Origin: Thermoproteota archaeon
GTDB taxonomy: Archaea; Korarchaeota; Korarchaeia; Korarchaeales; Korarchaeaceae
DNA length: 64,000 nt
Direction: 5' to 3'
NCBI GenBank assembly: GCA_027491415.1
Contig: JAOZFH010000047.1
Span: forward strand, 1-64,000
Made by a program: the position numbers and the translations under genes. The notes beneath the pieces are model-generated. The model did not search any database. It worked only from the letters and a program-made list of their open reading frames with translations, and had not been told where the DNA came from. Below, piece by piece: positions 14,704-24,350 of the stretch. Position 1 is the first letter of the stretch; each line of letters opens with the position of its first letter.

Positions 14704-15741
14704 TCAGGACTCCAGCAACTCCGAAATCCGCCTAAGGAGGGTCTCTAGTTGCTGGGCCCTCACGGCGGCCTCCACAAATCCTCCAGATCCGAAGTAGCCC
14801 CCCTCCAAGTCCAACATCGAGAGGTGAACTAAGGAGGGCAGGTCCTTGCGCTGGGCGCGGGATCTCAGGGAAACGACGGCCATGACGTCGTCCGAGTACA
14901 CTGCTCCAGCCACATCTCTGCCCGATGAGAGACTATCTGCCGCGACGTGCCGTATCCTCGGATCTTCTACCGAAATTACGAGAAGGCTCTGAGAACTAAT
15001 CAGTGGCTTCACTTGGACCAGGGAGCCTAAAATCGCCTTCCCTCGATCTGCCAGACCAAGTAGGGCCTTAGACAACGGGTATCTGCCCCCTAGGAGGCAG
15101 GTGGGGTCCTCAAAGCATTCCTCCAGGGCTGCAACCCCGAGCACCACTCCCGACTCGGGATCCCCGGCCACCGCCTCCAGCAGAGTTTCATACACCCGGG
15201 AAACGACACCCTCGCTCTCTCTCGACGCCTCAGCATGGGGGCTGATCTCACATCTCGCGCCAGGTTCCAGGCAGCCTATTCTGCCCACCCACAGGTCGGG
15301 CGGCAAATCAGGGCAGAGGTACTGAGCCACGGTCAGCGCCACCCGCGACGCGGGCAGCGGAGGAAGTCCCGACCCCAAGGGATTCAGCCTGAGAACTCTG
15401 GCTGGGATTCGGGGTCGATCAATCTCGTAGTGATCTATCACGAGAACCTGACCCCACAGCTGCTCGGCAACCTCGATTGGACCGGGCCCGGCGGGAATAA
15501 GATCGACGAGGACGAGTGCAGAATCCTCTGCGAAGGCCTCCTCGACGACTGAGAGCAGCTCTTCTGGAAGTGCCGGTCTCAAGGAGACTCCGACTCCCTG
15601 CTCCGAGATGGCCCTTCGAAGCAGAGCCGTTGCCGCCATCGAATCGGGCCAAGGACCGTGGACTAGGAAGGCGCTGTCGACCTCGTCCAGCACCTCTGCA
15701 AACATCCTGGCCCAGGAGGCAATGGGGCTACTACTCGCCAA
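14704..15741 (-). CDS. Degenerate DHH-family (RecJ/Cdc45-like) protein
   Basis: DHH phosphoesterase fold, but with the active site eroded. The position of motif I (HxDxDG) reads HGPWPDSMAA, motif II is LVDLIPAG, the eponymous DHH box is VIDHYEID, and the DHHA1 GGGH box near the C-terminus is GGYFGSGGF. Archaeal RecJ-like proteins that lost catalysis serve as Cdc45 counterparts bound to GINS and MCM at replication forks. That is a reasonable inference here, not shown. Length 345. The TTG start overlaps the stop of the upstream secreted-protein gene by 11 bases, preceded by GGGAGAGGG. Confidence 0.68.
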   Translation of the reverse strand: MASSSPIASWARMFAEVLDEVDSAFLVHGPWPDSMAATALLRRAISEQGVGVSLRPALPEELLSVVEEAFAEDSALVLVDLIPAGPGPIEVAEQLWGQVLVIDHYEIDRPRIPARVLRLNPLGSGLPPLPASRVALTVAQYLCPDLPPDLWVGRIGCLEPGARCEISPHAEASRESEGVVSRVYETLLEAVAGDPESGVVLGVAALEECFEDPTCLLGGRYPLSKALLGLADRGKAILGSLVQVKPLISSQSLLVISVEDPRIRHVAADSLSSGRDVAGAVYSDDVMAVVSLRSRAQRKDLPSLVHLSMLDLEGGYFGSGGFVEAAVRAQQLETLLRRISELLES

Positions 15742-18205
15742 CCCTCTCCCACCTCAAGGCGGCCCAGAGCAGGAGGACCGAGGAGGTTAGCAGTGTGATC
15801 GTCAGAGGGACTATCGGATCTAGCTCTCTGCGGGGAGCCGCCTCCAGCTGGCTCAACTCATCCTCGACCTCCGAGAGGGTGTTGGCAGCGGATTGATAGT
15901 CTCCCGCCTCGATCTGGCTCTCTGCGCGGTTCAGCGCGTCCTCCAACTCACCTAACCCGGCCGGCGAGGTGGCCCAGGGCAGGAGAGATCGCTCGCGAAG
16001 GGTTTTAACTCTCCTCCTGAGTTCCGTGAGCTGGCCTATGAGCTCCTCTCGGGTCACGCCAGCCCTCTCGACGATCCTTATCCTGAGGGGGTCTCCCGCG
16101 ATTATCGTGTTGTTCACGGTGACTACCACGGGCAGCAGATATGATCCGGGTTCATCACCGGCCCTCAGGGTAATCCAGACCGTTCCAGGAACGGGAAACT
16201 CGAGGGTAAGATTGTCTTGAAGGGTTCCGTTCGATGCGACCACCGTGAATCCATCGGGGAACCTCGCGACGGCCACACCTGCCGGGCCGCTCACCCGCAG
16301 GGACACGTTCACCACGCTACCTGTGAAAGCCCTCAATGGGCCCATGGCGGCGTAAGAGTGAGGAATCGCTCCCACGGTGACGTTCACCGTCCCTCTTTCT
16401 ATGACCCTCCCCCAGGGAAACGTGCCCTCTACAGCTATGTGAACAGGAAACTTGCCCGGCCTGTCCGACGTCATTTGAAGACTAACGTTAAGGGTCTCGT
16501 TGGGTGATACCCTATCTACGTGGTGCGTCAACGAGCCGGAGACCGATAAGTTCCTTGGAACTGTGACGTTTAGATCCACGTTTTGGGCCGGGGCACCGAA
16601 TCTAACCGTGAGAGTCAGGTTAAACGGTATCAGGGGTAGGGCCTCCTCTGGGAGGTCCACTCGTAGGGTCAGAGGGGTTTTCAGAATGTGGACCTCAATC
16701 GGACCCACAGTCGGTTCAAGGCTGAGACCAAACGCCTCATCGCACACTTTGGAACTCGCCACAACTCTGTATAGGCCTGGGGACAGATTCAGCTCGACTG
16801 GCGTTATCCCCGCAGAATCCGGACCGAGCACCGAGAGGGACGGGGGGTATGTGAGGTTAGCCCCATCCACCGCGACTAGGGTGGAGTTAACTGTCATACT
16901 CCTGTCGCCCCTGTTAAGGAGTTCGAAGATCAACCTGACCGCGTCCCCTGCTCGGGCGTAGACATCAGACCCGTTGAGGCAGATCAGCTGCACAGAAGGC
17001 AGGATGCCTATCCTTCTCTCAATCGAGAGGATTGTGGTATCGTTTAGAGATATGTGGGCGCCTATGGACCCGGAGGTGCCGTGGTCAAGGTGGGGCAGGG
17101 CTATGTTGATTGGCAGCTCTCCTGGCCCAGCTTCTGGGAGCGCCAGAGACACCGACAGAGGTGGATCCGTGAGGTACATGGTAACGTTTAGGCTACCGTG
17201 TCCCGACAATTGGAGTGTTGCTTTGATTTCTGAGCCAGCGACGGCTGGGGCTTCTGGGAGTTGGAGGCTCGCGGCCCCTTCGCTTGGAAGGGTCAGCTTC
17301 AGTCTATAGACCACCCTTCCGTCGACTACGACCCTGTACGTTTTCACGCTAGCGTTTGCGGGGACGGAGATTAGGGCTGCCCACTTCCTTTGAAGTTCGG
17401 GCGACAGTATCCTGACTACCTCCTCTGATGGCAACCTCACTGCGATGAACTCGAAGCTCGGGTTGAAGGATATCTCACCGGTTATGGGGATCGCTCGGTT
17501 TAGCACGTAGGTACCGGCGGTCCCTGCGATGCCCGTGCTTATGAGAACGTAAGATCCTTCGTCGGAAGCGTACCAAACCTCGGCTCCAGCCCTAGAGATG
17601 GAAAGAACGCTGTAGCGCCCGAGGGCTTCACTCCTCAGTCTGTACAGATAACCCGTGTCCACGTCCAAGAACAACCAAGCACCCGTCTCATTATCGAGGG
17701 CGCCGCGGAGGGTTACCTCTTCGTCCCCTTCTGCCAAGACCAGCGTACCATTAGCTTCTGTGAATGTGAAGTTCTCCACTCTGGATTCGAATTTCGCCAC
17801 CATGGGGTCCTCAGCTAAAATACCGGGCGGGATCACCAGCAGGTCTCCCACGCGGAGAGACCCGTTAAGCTCGTATTTCTCTCCATACATCACCTTCGGT
17901 TGTTCAAAGGCCATGAGAACTGCCCAAAAGCCCCTAAAGATCTCGACAGGTCTCCATGCCTCTGTAATCTCTCCGCGCTCCCTTAACTCAATGTGGTACA
18001 TCTCCAAGACCTCAACCTTGGCCCCGGGGACGTCCGTCTCGATCGATCTGGCCGGACCGGAGAGCGGGATCATGACGAGAGAGCCAGGAAATGCCACCAA
18101 GTCGGCTGGCTCAGGCTGGCTTTGGGCAAGAGTCGGTGCGGGAGAGAGGAGGATCGCGAGAACAGTCAGAAGTGCTGCGAACGCAAATCTCCTTGTGGAC
18201 CCCAC
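15731..18205 (-). CDS. Large secreted, membrane-anchored beta-rich protein, function unknown
   Basis: An N-terminal signal peptide (about residues 2-27, FAFAALLTVLAILLS then AQS) is followed by roughly 650 residues of beta-sandwich-type sequence rich in N-x-S/T sites. Repeats of the NEW/CARDB-like kind seem present in the second half (for example SPNETLNVSLQMTS and GPDSAGITPVELNLSP). A predicted coiled coil (about 725-790) and one C-terminal transmembrane helix ending in basic residues complete it. That layout suits an S-layer-associated or adhesion protein standing on the cell surface. I chose GTG 18205 because a TATA box at 18231-18238 predicts transcription start there. 824 residues. Confidence 0.7.
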   Translation of the reverse strand: MGSTRRFAFAALLTVLAILLSPAPTLAQSQPEPADLVAFPGSLVMIPLSGPARSIETDVPGAKVEVLEMYHIELRERGEITEAWRPVEIFRGFWAVLMAFEQPKVMYGEKYELNGSLRVGDLLVIPPGILAEDPMVAKFESRVENFTFTEANGTLVLAEGDEEVTLRGALDNETGAWLFLDVDTGYLYRLRSEALGRYSVLSISRAGAEVWYASDEGSYVLISTGIAGTAGTYVLNRAIPITGEISFNPSFEFIAVRLPSEEVVRILSPELQRKWAALISVPANASVKTYRVVVDGRVVYRLKLTLPSEGAASLQLPEAPAVAGSEIKATLQLSGHGSLNVTMYLTDPPLSVSLALPEAGPGELPINIALPHLDHGTSGSIGAHISLNDTTILSIERRIGILPSVQLICLNGSDVYARAGDAVRLIFELLNRGDRSMTVNSTLVAVDGANLTYPPSLSVLGPDSAGITPVELNLSPGLYRVVASSKVCDEAFGLSLEPTVGPIEVHILKTPLTLRVDLPEEALPLIPFNLTLTVRFGAPAQNVDLNVTVPRNLSVSGSLTHHVDRVSPNETLNVSLQMTSDRPGKFPVHIAVEGTFPWGRVIERGTVNVTVGAIPHSYAAMGPLRAFTGSVVNVSLRVSGPAGVAVARFPDGFTVVASNGTLQDNLTLEFPVPGTVWITLRAGDEPGSYLLPVVVTVNNTIIAGDPLRIRIVERAGVTREELIGQLTELRRRVKTLRERSLLPWATSPAGLGELEDALNRAESQIEAGDYQSAANTLSEVEDELSQLEAAPRRELDPIVPLTITLLTSSVLLLWAALRWERVGE

Positions 18206-18230
18206 GGCGCACCACCGGCGCCACACAGAA

Positions 18231-18238
18231 ATTTAAAG
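18231..18238. promoter_or_regulatory. Shared bidirectional TATA box
   Basis: Palindromic ATTTAAA(G) placed about 26 bases from both the predicted GTG start of the secreted protein (minus strand) and just ahead of ATG 18265 of AMP phosphorylase (plus strand). Both mRNAs would be almost leaderless. Confidence 0.55.
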
Positions 18239-18264
18239 CGGAGGAGTAGGCACCTTAGGTTTCC

Positions 18265-19824
18265 ATGGTTTCGCTGAAGGTTAGAAGACTCCCGGTAGAG
18301 ATTGGGGAACTCCGAGTCGTTCTAAATAGGGCTGACGCCGAGAAGGTAGGCATCTCTCCCCATGACAGAGTCAGAATTGTGAGGGCAGATGGGAGCCAGG
18401 TAGTTGCGCTGGCCAGCGTGTCCTCATCAGAGGACGTGTCTCCGCCCGGCCAGGTTGGCGTGTTTGCCGATGTCGTGAAGAAGCTCCCCCTCAACGAGGG
18501 GGAAGTCGTCTCAGTCGAAGTCGTTCCTACCCCCCAATCAGCCGGGCTCGTCAGGAAGAAGGTCTTAGAAGGAAAACTCACACCTCAGGAGGTTTCTCTA
18601 CTCATCAAGGACGTCTATGAAGGGGTCCTGAGCGACGTCGAGCTGGCGGCGTTCGTGACCGCCCTGCAGCTTCACGGGGCTGACATGGACGAAGTTGAGG
18701 CCCTGACGCGCTCCATGGCCGAGGTCGGGACTATGCTGGACTTCGGCGACACCCTTACCGTGGACAAGCACAGCGTGGGCGGCGTCCCAGGTAACAGCAA
18801 GGATGCGCTGCTGATAGTCCCTATAGTCGCCGCAGCAGGTCTGGTGATACCTAAGACGAGCACCAGAGCCATCATGAGCCCCGCCGGTACGGTCGACACG
18901 ATGGAGGTCCTGGCGCCGGTGGACCTGAAGCCCGAGGAGATCGTTGAACTCTCCAAGAAGGTCGGAGGGGTAATCGCCTGGGCGGCCAGCGCCAACCTGT
19001 CGCCGGTAGACGGGATACTCATCGAGAAGGTGGAGTACCCCCTCTCGCTGGACCCAGAATGCCTCATCTACGCCTCTATAATGTCGAAGAAGCTCGCGGC
19101 CGGCGTCAAGAGAATGGTCCTAGACATCCCAGTCGGTCCAGAGGCTAAGGTGGAATCCCTCAAGGACGCAAGAAGGATGGGGAGGAACTTCGTCGAGCTG
19201 GGGGAGAGGCTCAACATACTGACGCAGGTGGCGATATCCTACGGCGGTCAGCCCATCGGGAGGTACGTTGGGCCTGCCCTAGAGGCCAAGGAGGCTCTAG
19301 AGATCTTGATGAGTAAGGGGAAGGGATCTAGGAGCATAATTGAGAAGTCCCTCACGCTCGCCGGCATACTCCTGGAGATGGGAGGGGCCGCCCCTGTGGG
19401 CTACGGGGAGAGGATGGCGAGAGAGATCTTAGAGAGCGGCCGGGCCTACGAGAAGATGAGGGAGATAATTGAAGCTCAGGGCGGAGACCCCGACGTGAAA
19501 CCCGAGGACCTCCCGATAGGTGAGCACAAGGCCGTCCTGACGGCCAAGATGAGTGGGTACGTCGTTGCGGTATCTAACAGGGCCATCGTGAGGATCGCCC
19601 GAGCGGCAGGAGCCCCCCGAGACAAGGGCGCGGGAGTCAGGATCTACGCCAAGAGGGGCGACAGGGTAGAGGCCGGAGAGGCTGTTATTGAGATCTTCGC
19701 GGAGAGCGAAAGCAAGCTGCAGGCCGCCGTCGAGGTCGCCAAGAGCATGGAACCCATCAGAGTAGAGGGGATGGTCTTAGAGGTGTTCAGAGACAGGACG
19801 ATAGGAAAAGAGATCGTGGAGTGA
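18265..19824 (+). CDS. AMP phosphorylase (archaeal thymidine-phosphorylase family)
   Basis: Phosphorolyses AMP (also CMP, UMP) to the base and ribose 1,5-bisphosphate, the first step of the archaeal AMP pathway to type III RubisCO. N-terminal archaeal extension of about 85 residues, then the family core: LTVDKHSVGGVPGN, KTSTRAIMSPAGTVDTMEV and a C-terminal PYNP-like domain (IGEHKAVLTAKMSGYV). Length 519 is that of the archaeal AMP-specific group rather than bacterial DeoA (about 440). Single gene with its own near-leaderless promoter. Isomerase and RubisCO genes are not in this window. Confidence 0.93.
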   Translation: MVSLKVRRLPVEIGELRVVLNRADAEKVGISPHDRVRIVRADGSQVVALASVSSSEDVSPPGQVGVFADVVKKLPLNEGEVVSVEVVPTPQSAGLVRKKVLEGKLTPQEVSLLIKDVYEGVLSDVELAAFVTALQLHGADMDEVEALTRSMAEVGTMLDFGDTLTVDKHSVGGVPGNSKDALLIVPIVAAAGLVIPKTSTRAIMSPAGTVDTMEVLAPVDLKPEEIVELSKKVGGVIAWAASANLSPVDGILIEKVEYPLSLDPECLIYASIMSKKLAAGVKRMVLDIPVGPEAKVESLKDARRMGRNFVELGERLNILTQVAISYGGQPIGRYVGPALEAKEALEILMSKGKGSRSIIEKSLTLAGILLEMGGAAPVGYGERMAREILESGRAYEKMREIIEAQGGDPDVKPEDLPIGEHKAVLTAKMSGYVVAVSNRAIVRIARAAGAPRDKGAGVRIYAKRGDRVEAGEAVIEIFAESESKLQAAVEVAKSMEPIRVEGMVLEVFRDRTIGKEIVE

Positions 19825-19851
19825 GCCAAGAGCCCGCTACTCACCCCTAGC

Positions 19852-21114
19852 TCAGGGCAGGACCCTCTCGGGATCCCTCGGGAACAGCGAGGCTTCCCTG
19901 ATGTTCTTGAGATCCAGCATCTGCTTCACGAGCCGCTCTATCCCTATCGCGAATCCGCCGTGCGGCGGGGCTCCGTAGCGGAAGAACTTGGTGAACCACT
20001 CCATCGACTCCTCCTTCAAACCTTTCTCCCTGATCTGCTCAAGGAGAACCTCGTACCTGTGCTCCCTCTGACCACCGGAGCTGAGTTCGAGGCCCTTGTA
20101 GAGGAGGTCGACGCTTCTCGCCCACGGAGGCTCCGCCTTCATGACGTAAAACGGCTTGGCCTCGAACGGGAACCTGTTCACGAAGAAGAAGTCGCTGCCG
20201 TACTTCTCCCTCACGTACCGCCACAGCAGACCCTCTGATTCGGTATCGTAGTCGCTCCCGTAGGGGATCTCCTTCCCGAACTCAGCCAAGATGTCGTAGA
20301 TCTGTGGGAACCTGAGCTCGGGGAAGGGGGTCTGCGGGACCTCCAGTTCCACCCCCAGCAGCTCGAGGTCCCTCGACCTCTCCTCCAAGACTCTCTTTAT
20401 CCCTGAGACGACCACCTGCTCCTCGACCCTCATCACATCCGTCTCGTCTGAGATGAAGGCCATCTCCACGGCTAGAGACCTGAACTCCGTTATGTGACGC
20501 GTTGTGTGGCTCGGTTCGGCCCTCCAGTTTGGTCCAAGGTCGTATATCCTCTCAAACCCTCCCAGTATGGTCAGCTGCCTGTGGAGCTGTGGATCCTGCC
20601 TCAGAAAGGCCTCCTTCCCGAAGTAGTCGACCCTGAACACCTCGGCGCCACTCTCGCTCGCGCCACCTATGATGGCGGGAGTGAAGACCATCAGGAAGCC
20701 GTGTTCGTCGAGCCAGTCAATCATCCCCCTAATGAGGGATGCTGTGATCTTGAATATCGCCTGAACCTCCGGTCTTCGGAGGTCTAGTGGTCTGTTGTCG
20801 AGCCTCGTCGGAAGCAAGGCTGGGACCTTCCAGTTCGGGTCCAGCGGAAGCTTGGGCTCAGCCCTGCTCACTACCTCTATCCTCTCAGGGATTATCTCCA
20901 GGTCCACGGCCCTCGCCTTCTTCTCCGGTGCCGGCTCCCCATACGCAACCAGGACGGTCTCCTGAGTCAGGTTGTCGGTCACGTCAAAAAGCTCGTCTGG
21001 GGCGACTCCCCTCTTCAGGGTCAGCTGGATCTTCTTGTCCCACGTCCGGAGCACTATGAACCTGAGGTGTCTGCCGACGTCCCTTACCTCGCTAACCCAT
21101 CCGCCCACCTTCAA
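19852..21114 (-). CDS. aspS: Archaeal-type aspartyl-tRNA synthetase
   Basis: Class II synthetase charging tRNA(Asp), and in organisms that use GatCAB possibly tRNA(Asn) too. OB-fold anticodon domain first (GGWVSEVRDVG), then catalytic core with motif 1 region, motif 2 (FLRQDPQLHRQL, FRAEPSHTTRHITEF-like) and motif 3 (GFAIGIERLVKQML). 420 residues. The N-terminus is about a dozen residues shorter than typical archaeal AspRS, but in-frame stops just upstream and GGTGA six bases before TTG 21114 support this start. It overlaps the IleRS 3' end by 23 bases in a two-synthetase operon. Confidence 0.95.
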   Translation of the reverse strand: MKVGGWVSEVRDVGRHLRFIVLRTWDKKIQLTLKRGVAPDELFDVTDNLTQETVLVAYGEPAPEKKARAVDLEIIPERIEVVSRAEPKLPLDPNWKVPALLPTRLDNRPLDLRRPEVQAIFKITASLIRGMIDWLDEHGFLMVFTPAIIGGASESGAEVFRVDYFGKEAFLRQDPQLHRQLTILGGFERIYDLGPNWRAEPSHTTRHITEFRSLAVEMAFISDETDVMRVEEQVVVSGIKRVLEERSRDLELLGVELEVPQTPFPELRFPQIYDILAEFGKEIPYGSDYDTESEGLLWRYVREKYGSDFFFVNRFPFEAKPFYVMKAEPPWARSVDLLYKGLELSSGGQREHRYEVLLEQIREKGLKEESMEWFTKFFRYGAPPHGGFAIGIERLVKQMLDLKNIREASLFPRDPERVLP

Positions 21115-24070
21115 CCTTCATCACCCAGATCCCGACCTCCATTCCGTCCACGTCCCATATCCGCCCGTGAGCCTCGGCCGGCGCCTCATCCTTGTCTGTC
21201 AGTTTGACGAACTCTAAGGCGCCGCTCTCCCTCTTCAGATTCTCAGCATAGGTCTCCGTGGCCCTGAGGACGAGTTCGCTGTCGCTCCACAGGAACACCC
21301 TTACCACCTCCTTCCCCACAGTTAGCCCCATCTCCTTCCTTGTCTGCTGGACCCTCCTTAGCACCTCGCGGTAGATCCACTCGAGCATGTCCTCCTCGGT
21401 GAGCTTAGCGGGGAGGTACACCTGGCCGCCCTCGAACTCTACGGAGGTCCACTCCCCATCTGACGGCGGCTCCGCGGAGACCTGCACGCCCTTCACGTTG
21501 AGCTCCAGCTGAAGGACCTCGGCGAAGTCTCGCGCCGCCCTTCGAATCTCACCGTCAGCGGTAACTACTACGAGTTCCCGCAGAGGGGCTCTCCTCTTCA
21601 GCCCAGCGTTGGCCCTCGCCTGCAGGCCAGCCTTGATGATCGCCCTAACTGCCTCCATCTCGCTCTCCAGGTCGGGATCCTTCCAGTCCAACCTCTCCGG
21701 CGGGAACGGGAGCATGTTAACGCTTACCGGCTCGCCTTCCTGCTTCAGGGACTCTTGGTAGATCTCCTCCGCAATGAACGGCGCAAACAGTCCCAGTATT
21801 GGGAGCATGTAGCGGAGCACTGTGAAGAGTACGTTAGCCTTCGCGCGACCGTCCTCGCCCCCGCTCCTGAGCGCGGCCCTCACCGCGTGGAGGTAGAGGT
21901 GACTGAGGTCCTCCACGTAGAACTCAAGCACCGCAGAGGCCGCCTCGTGGGGCGACAGGTTGTCCATGGCCCGAGAGACGGTGTCCCTAACTGACGCGGC
22001 CCGAGAGAGGATCCACCGATCGACGGCCGGCAGCTCCGAGAGGTGGTCCTGCACGTAGCCCTCGTCGAGTTCCATGTCGGCCATGTAGGTGGAGGCGAAC
22101 GTGTGGATGTTCCATATCGTGTTAAGGGTCCTGACCATGTTCTTTAGGTCCTTCCACACGAACTTTATGTCGCTCCACTGAGTTCGCATCATGACGAACA
22201 GCCTGAACGCGTCCCTACCTGCCTCCGCCACTATCTTGTCGGGCGGCTCGAAGTTGCCAAGGGACTTGTGCATCTCCTGGCCCTTCTCGTCGAGCATGAA
22301 GCCGTGCATCAGGACGGACTGATAGGGCGCCCTGCCGAAGAGGAGCACTCCCAGCCTGAGCAGTGAGAAGAACCACCCCCTGGTCTGGTCGTGGCCCTCC
22401 GTGATGAAGTCCGCCGGAAACAGTCTCTCAAATTCCTCCGAGTTCTTTGGATATCCGAGGCTGGCGAAGAAGGACACCCCCGAGTCATACCACACGTCCA
22501 CGATGTCTGGGACCCTCCGCATGGTCCCGCCGCAATTAGGGCAGGAGAAGGTGATCTCGTCCACCCAGGGCCTGTGCAGCTCCTCCGGCCTCCTCCCAGC
22601 CAGCTCCTCCAGCTCGTCAGCCGAGCCGACGACGATGGTGTGCCCACAGCTCTCACACTGCCAGATGGGCAGCGGAGTTCCCCAGAACCTCTGACGGCTG
22701 ATGACCCAGTCCCTCAACTCCTCAAGCCAGTTCCTGAACCTGTCCCTGGCCCAGCCGGGGGCCCACCTAACCTTTTCCATCTCCTCGATGAGGCGATCTT
22801 TCAGGTCGGACAGGTGAACGAACCACTGCTCCGTGGCCCTGATGATGAGAGGGGTCTTGCACCTCCAGCACACCGGGTACCTGTGGACGATGTATCCAGC
22901 CCCGGCCAGGGCACCAAGATCCTCCAAGTCCTCAATTATCCTCGGATTCGCATCCCGAACGGGAATGCCCGCGTAGGGACCGGCCTCCTCGGTGAACCTG
23001 CCCGAGTCATCCACCGGAGACAGGATCGGGAGTCCCCTGTTCAGGTGGACCTCCTCGTAGTCCTCCTGGCCGTGGCCGGGGGCGGCGTGGACGCACCCAG
23101 TCCCCTCCTCCGTCGAGACGTACTTCGAGCTGAGAATGACCACATGTCCCCTCTCTAGGTTCTTCAGAGCAGGAACCGCCTCCCTGAGGGGGTGATCGTA
23201 GGACAGGCCCTCCAGCCTGGAGCCTGGAAACCTCTCTATCACCTCATAGTCCTCCCACCCCAGCTCCGAGGCCACCGCCTCCAGCCTGGCCTCCATGAGT
23301 ATGAGTACCTCGCCTTCAACCCTGACCCGGACGTAGGTCTCCTCTGGGTGTACCATGACTGCCACATTAGCCGGGAGGGTCCAGGGGGTCGTCGTCCAGA
23401 TGAGGAGGCTCTCCCCGGGCCTGTCCTTAAGTGGGAACTTCACGAATATCGAGGGGTCTCGGAGGTCCTTGTACTCGCTCACTTCGTAGTCCGCAAGCAC
23501 GGTCTCACACCTGGGGCACCAGTGAACCACCTGAACGCCCTTCTTCAGCCTGCCCTCCTCCCAGATCCTCTTGATGCCCCACCATGCGCTCTCGATGTAG
23601 TAATCGTCCATGGTGCGGTAGGCGCCCTTCCAGTCCAGCGAGGCCCCGAAGTTCTTGAAGTGGCGGGTCATCTCCTCAATGTTCCTCTCGGCAAACGACC
23701 GGCACCTGTGAACGAAGTTTCCTATACCAAAGCTCTCGACGTCTCTCTTTGTCTTGAATCCGAGCTCTTGCTCCGTCTTCACCTCAATGGGGAGTCCGTG
23801 GCAGTCCCAACCTGCCCGATCGTTGACATCGTGCCCCTTGGACCTGGCGTACCGGATGAAAGTATCCTTGAGAACCTTGTTCCAGACGGTGCCAGGGTGG
23901 GGCTCTCCGGAGGACGGGTAGGGTGGGCCGTCGAGGAAGTAGAACTTCGGCCCTCCCTTCAAGCGGCGTCTGAGTTCCGCATAGACATCCTTCTCATCCC
24001 ACAGCCTCAGGACCCTCTCCTCGACGTCTTTGGGGCTGTAGCTTTTGCTGAGCTTACCTATCCTGCCCAA
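21092..24070 (-). CDS. ileS: Isoleucyl-tRNA synthetase
   Basis: Class I synthetase with editing domain. The HIGH signature is PPYPSSGEPHPG (PHPG variant), the KMSKS loop is EMHKSLGN (both usual in archaeal IleRS), the editing domain holds the GTGCVHAAPGHG box, and zinc-type pairs CWRCKTPL, CESCGH and CPNCGG are present. Length 992. TTG 24070 is preferred: GAGGTG lies six bases upstream, and the GTG at 24079 is part of that Shine-Dalgarno. Upstream of aspS on the same transcript; divergent from the 5S rRNA gene. Confidence 0.96.
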   Translation of the reverse strand: MGRIGKLSKSYSPKDVEERVLRLWDEKDVYAELRRRLKGGPKFYFLDGPPYPSSGEPHPGTVWNKVLKDTFIRYARSKGHDVNDRAGWDCHGLPIEVKTEQELGFKTKRDVESFGIGNFVHRCRSFAERNIEEMTRHFKNFGASLDWKGAYRTMDDYYIESAWWGIKRIWEEGRLKKGVQVVHWCPRCETVLADYEVSEYKDLRDPSIFVKFPLKDRPGESLLIWTTTPWTLPANVAVMVHPEETYVRVRVEGEVLILMEARLEAVASELGWEDYEVIERFPGSRLEGLSYDHPLREAVPALKNLERGHVVILSSKYVSTEEGTGCVHAAPGHGQEDYEEVHLNRGLPILSPVDDSGRFTEEAGPYAGIPVRDANPRIIEDLEDLGALAGAGYIVHRYPVCWRCKTPLIIRATEQWFVHLSDLKDRLIEEMEKVRWAPGWARDRFRNWLEELRDWVISRQRFWGTPLPIWQCESCGHTIVVGSADELEELAGRRPEELHRPWVDEITFSCPNCGGTMRRVPDIVDVWYDSGVSFFASLGYPKNSEEFERLFPADFITEGHDQTRGWFFSLLRLGVLLFGRAPYQSVLMHGFMLDEKGQEMHKSLGNFEPPDKIVAEAGRDAFRLFVMMRTQWSDIKFVWKDLKNMVRTLNTIWNIHTFASTYMADMELDEGYVQDHLSELPAVDRWILSRAASVRDTVSRAMDNLSPHEAASAVLEFYVEDLSHLYLHAVRAALRSGGEDGRAKANVLFTVLRYMLPILGLFAPFIAEEIYQESLKQEGEPVSVNMLPFPPERLDWKDPDLESEMEAVRAIIKAGLQARANAGLKRRAPLRELVVVTADGEIRRAARDFAEVLQLELNVKGVQVSAEPPSDGEWTSVEFEGGQVYLPAKLTEEDMLEWIYREVLRRVQQTRKEMGLTVGKEVVRVFLWSDSELVLRATETYAENLKRESGALEFVKLTDKDEAPAEAHGRIWDVDGMEVGIWVMKVEGGRMG

Positions 24071-24119
24071 ATTGGACACCTCTCGGTGAGACCCGGGCCG
24101 GGCGGAGGTGCTCGGAAGA

Positions 24120-24126
24120 TTTAAAA
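24120..24126 (+). promoter_or_regulatory. TATA box of the 5S rRNA gene
   Basis: TTTAAAA, centred about 25 bases before the first base-paired residue of the 5S RNA at 24148. Confidence 0.6.
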
Positions 24127-24147
24127 TTCAGGAAGGGAAGGGCAATT

Positions 24148-24274
24148 GGGGCGAGCGGCCATAGTGGCCGGGGACACACCCGGACTCGTTCCGAACCCGG
24201 AAGTTAAGCCCGGCCACGTCCTGCGGAGTACTGGGCTCCGTAAGGGCCCGGGAAACGCAGGAGCTGCTAACCCC
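24148..24274 (+). rRNA. rrf: 5S ribosomal RNA
   Basis: The universally conserved loop B/helix III core CCGAACCCGGAAGTTAAGCC is at 24191-24210, preceded by the archaeal GCGGCCATAGTGGCCGGGG start. Helix I forms between 24154-24159 and 24263-24268 (AGCGGC with GCTGCT) and extends, after two mismatches, by four G-C pairs (24148-24151 with 24271-24274). Ends are therefore approximate by a few bases. It stands alone, without 16S or 23S genes nearby, as is common outside the Euryarchaeota. Confidence 0.95.
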
Positions 24275-24350
24275 CTTCCTAACAATCCCGATCACTAGAT
24301 CATGCTGACTTTTTACGGAATCTACTGACCGCCTGTCGCGGGTCTGTTCC

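Noticed and set aside
22391-24124. Long open frames on the plus strand opposite IleRS (255 and 310 codons)
   Set aside because: Antisense to a well-conserved synthetase; GC-rich codon bias leaves the complementary frame open, and the translations are rich in Pro, Arg and Val with no recognisable family.
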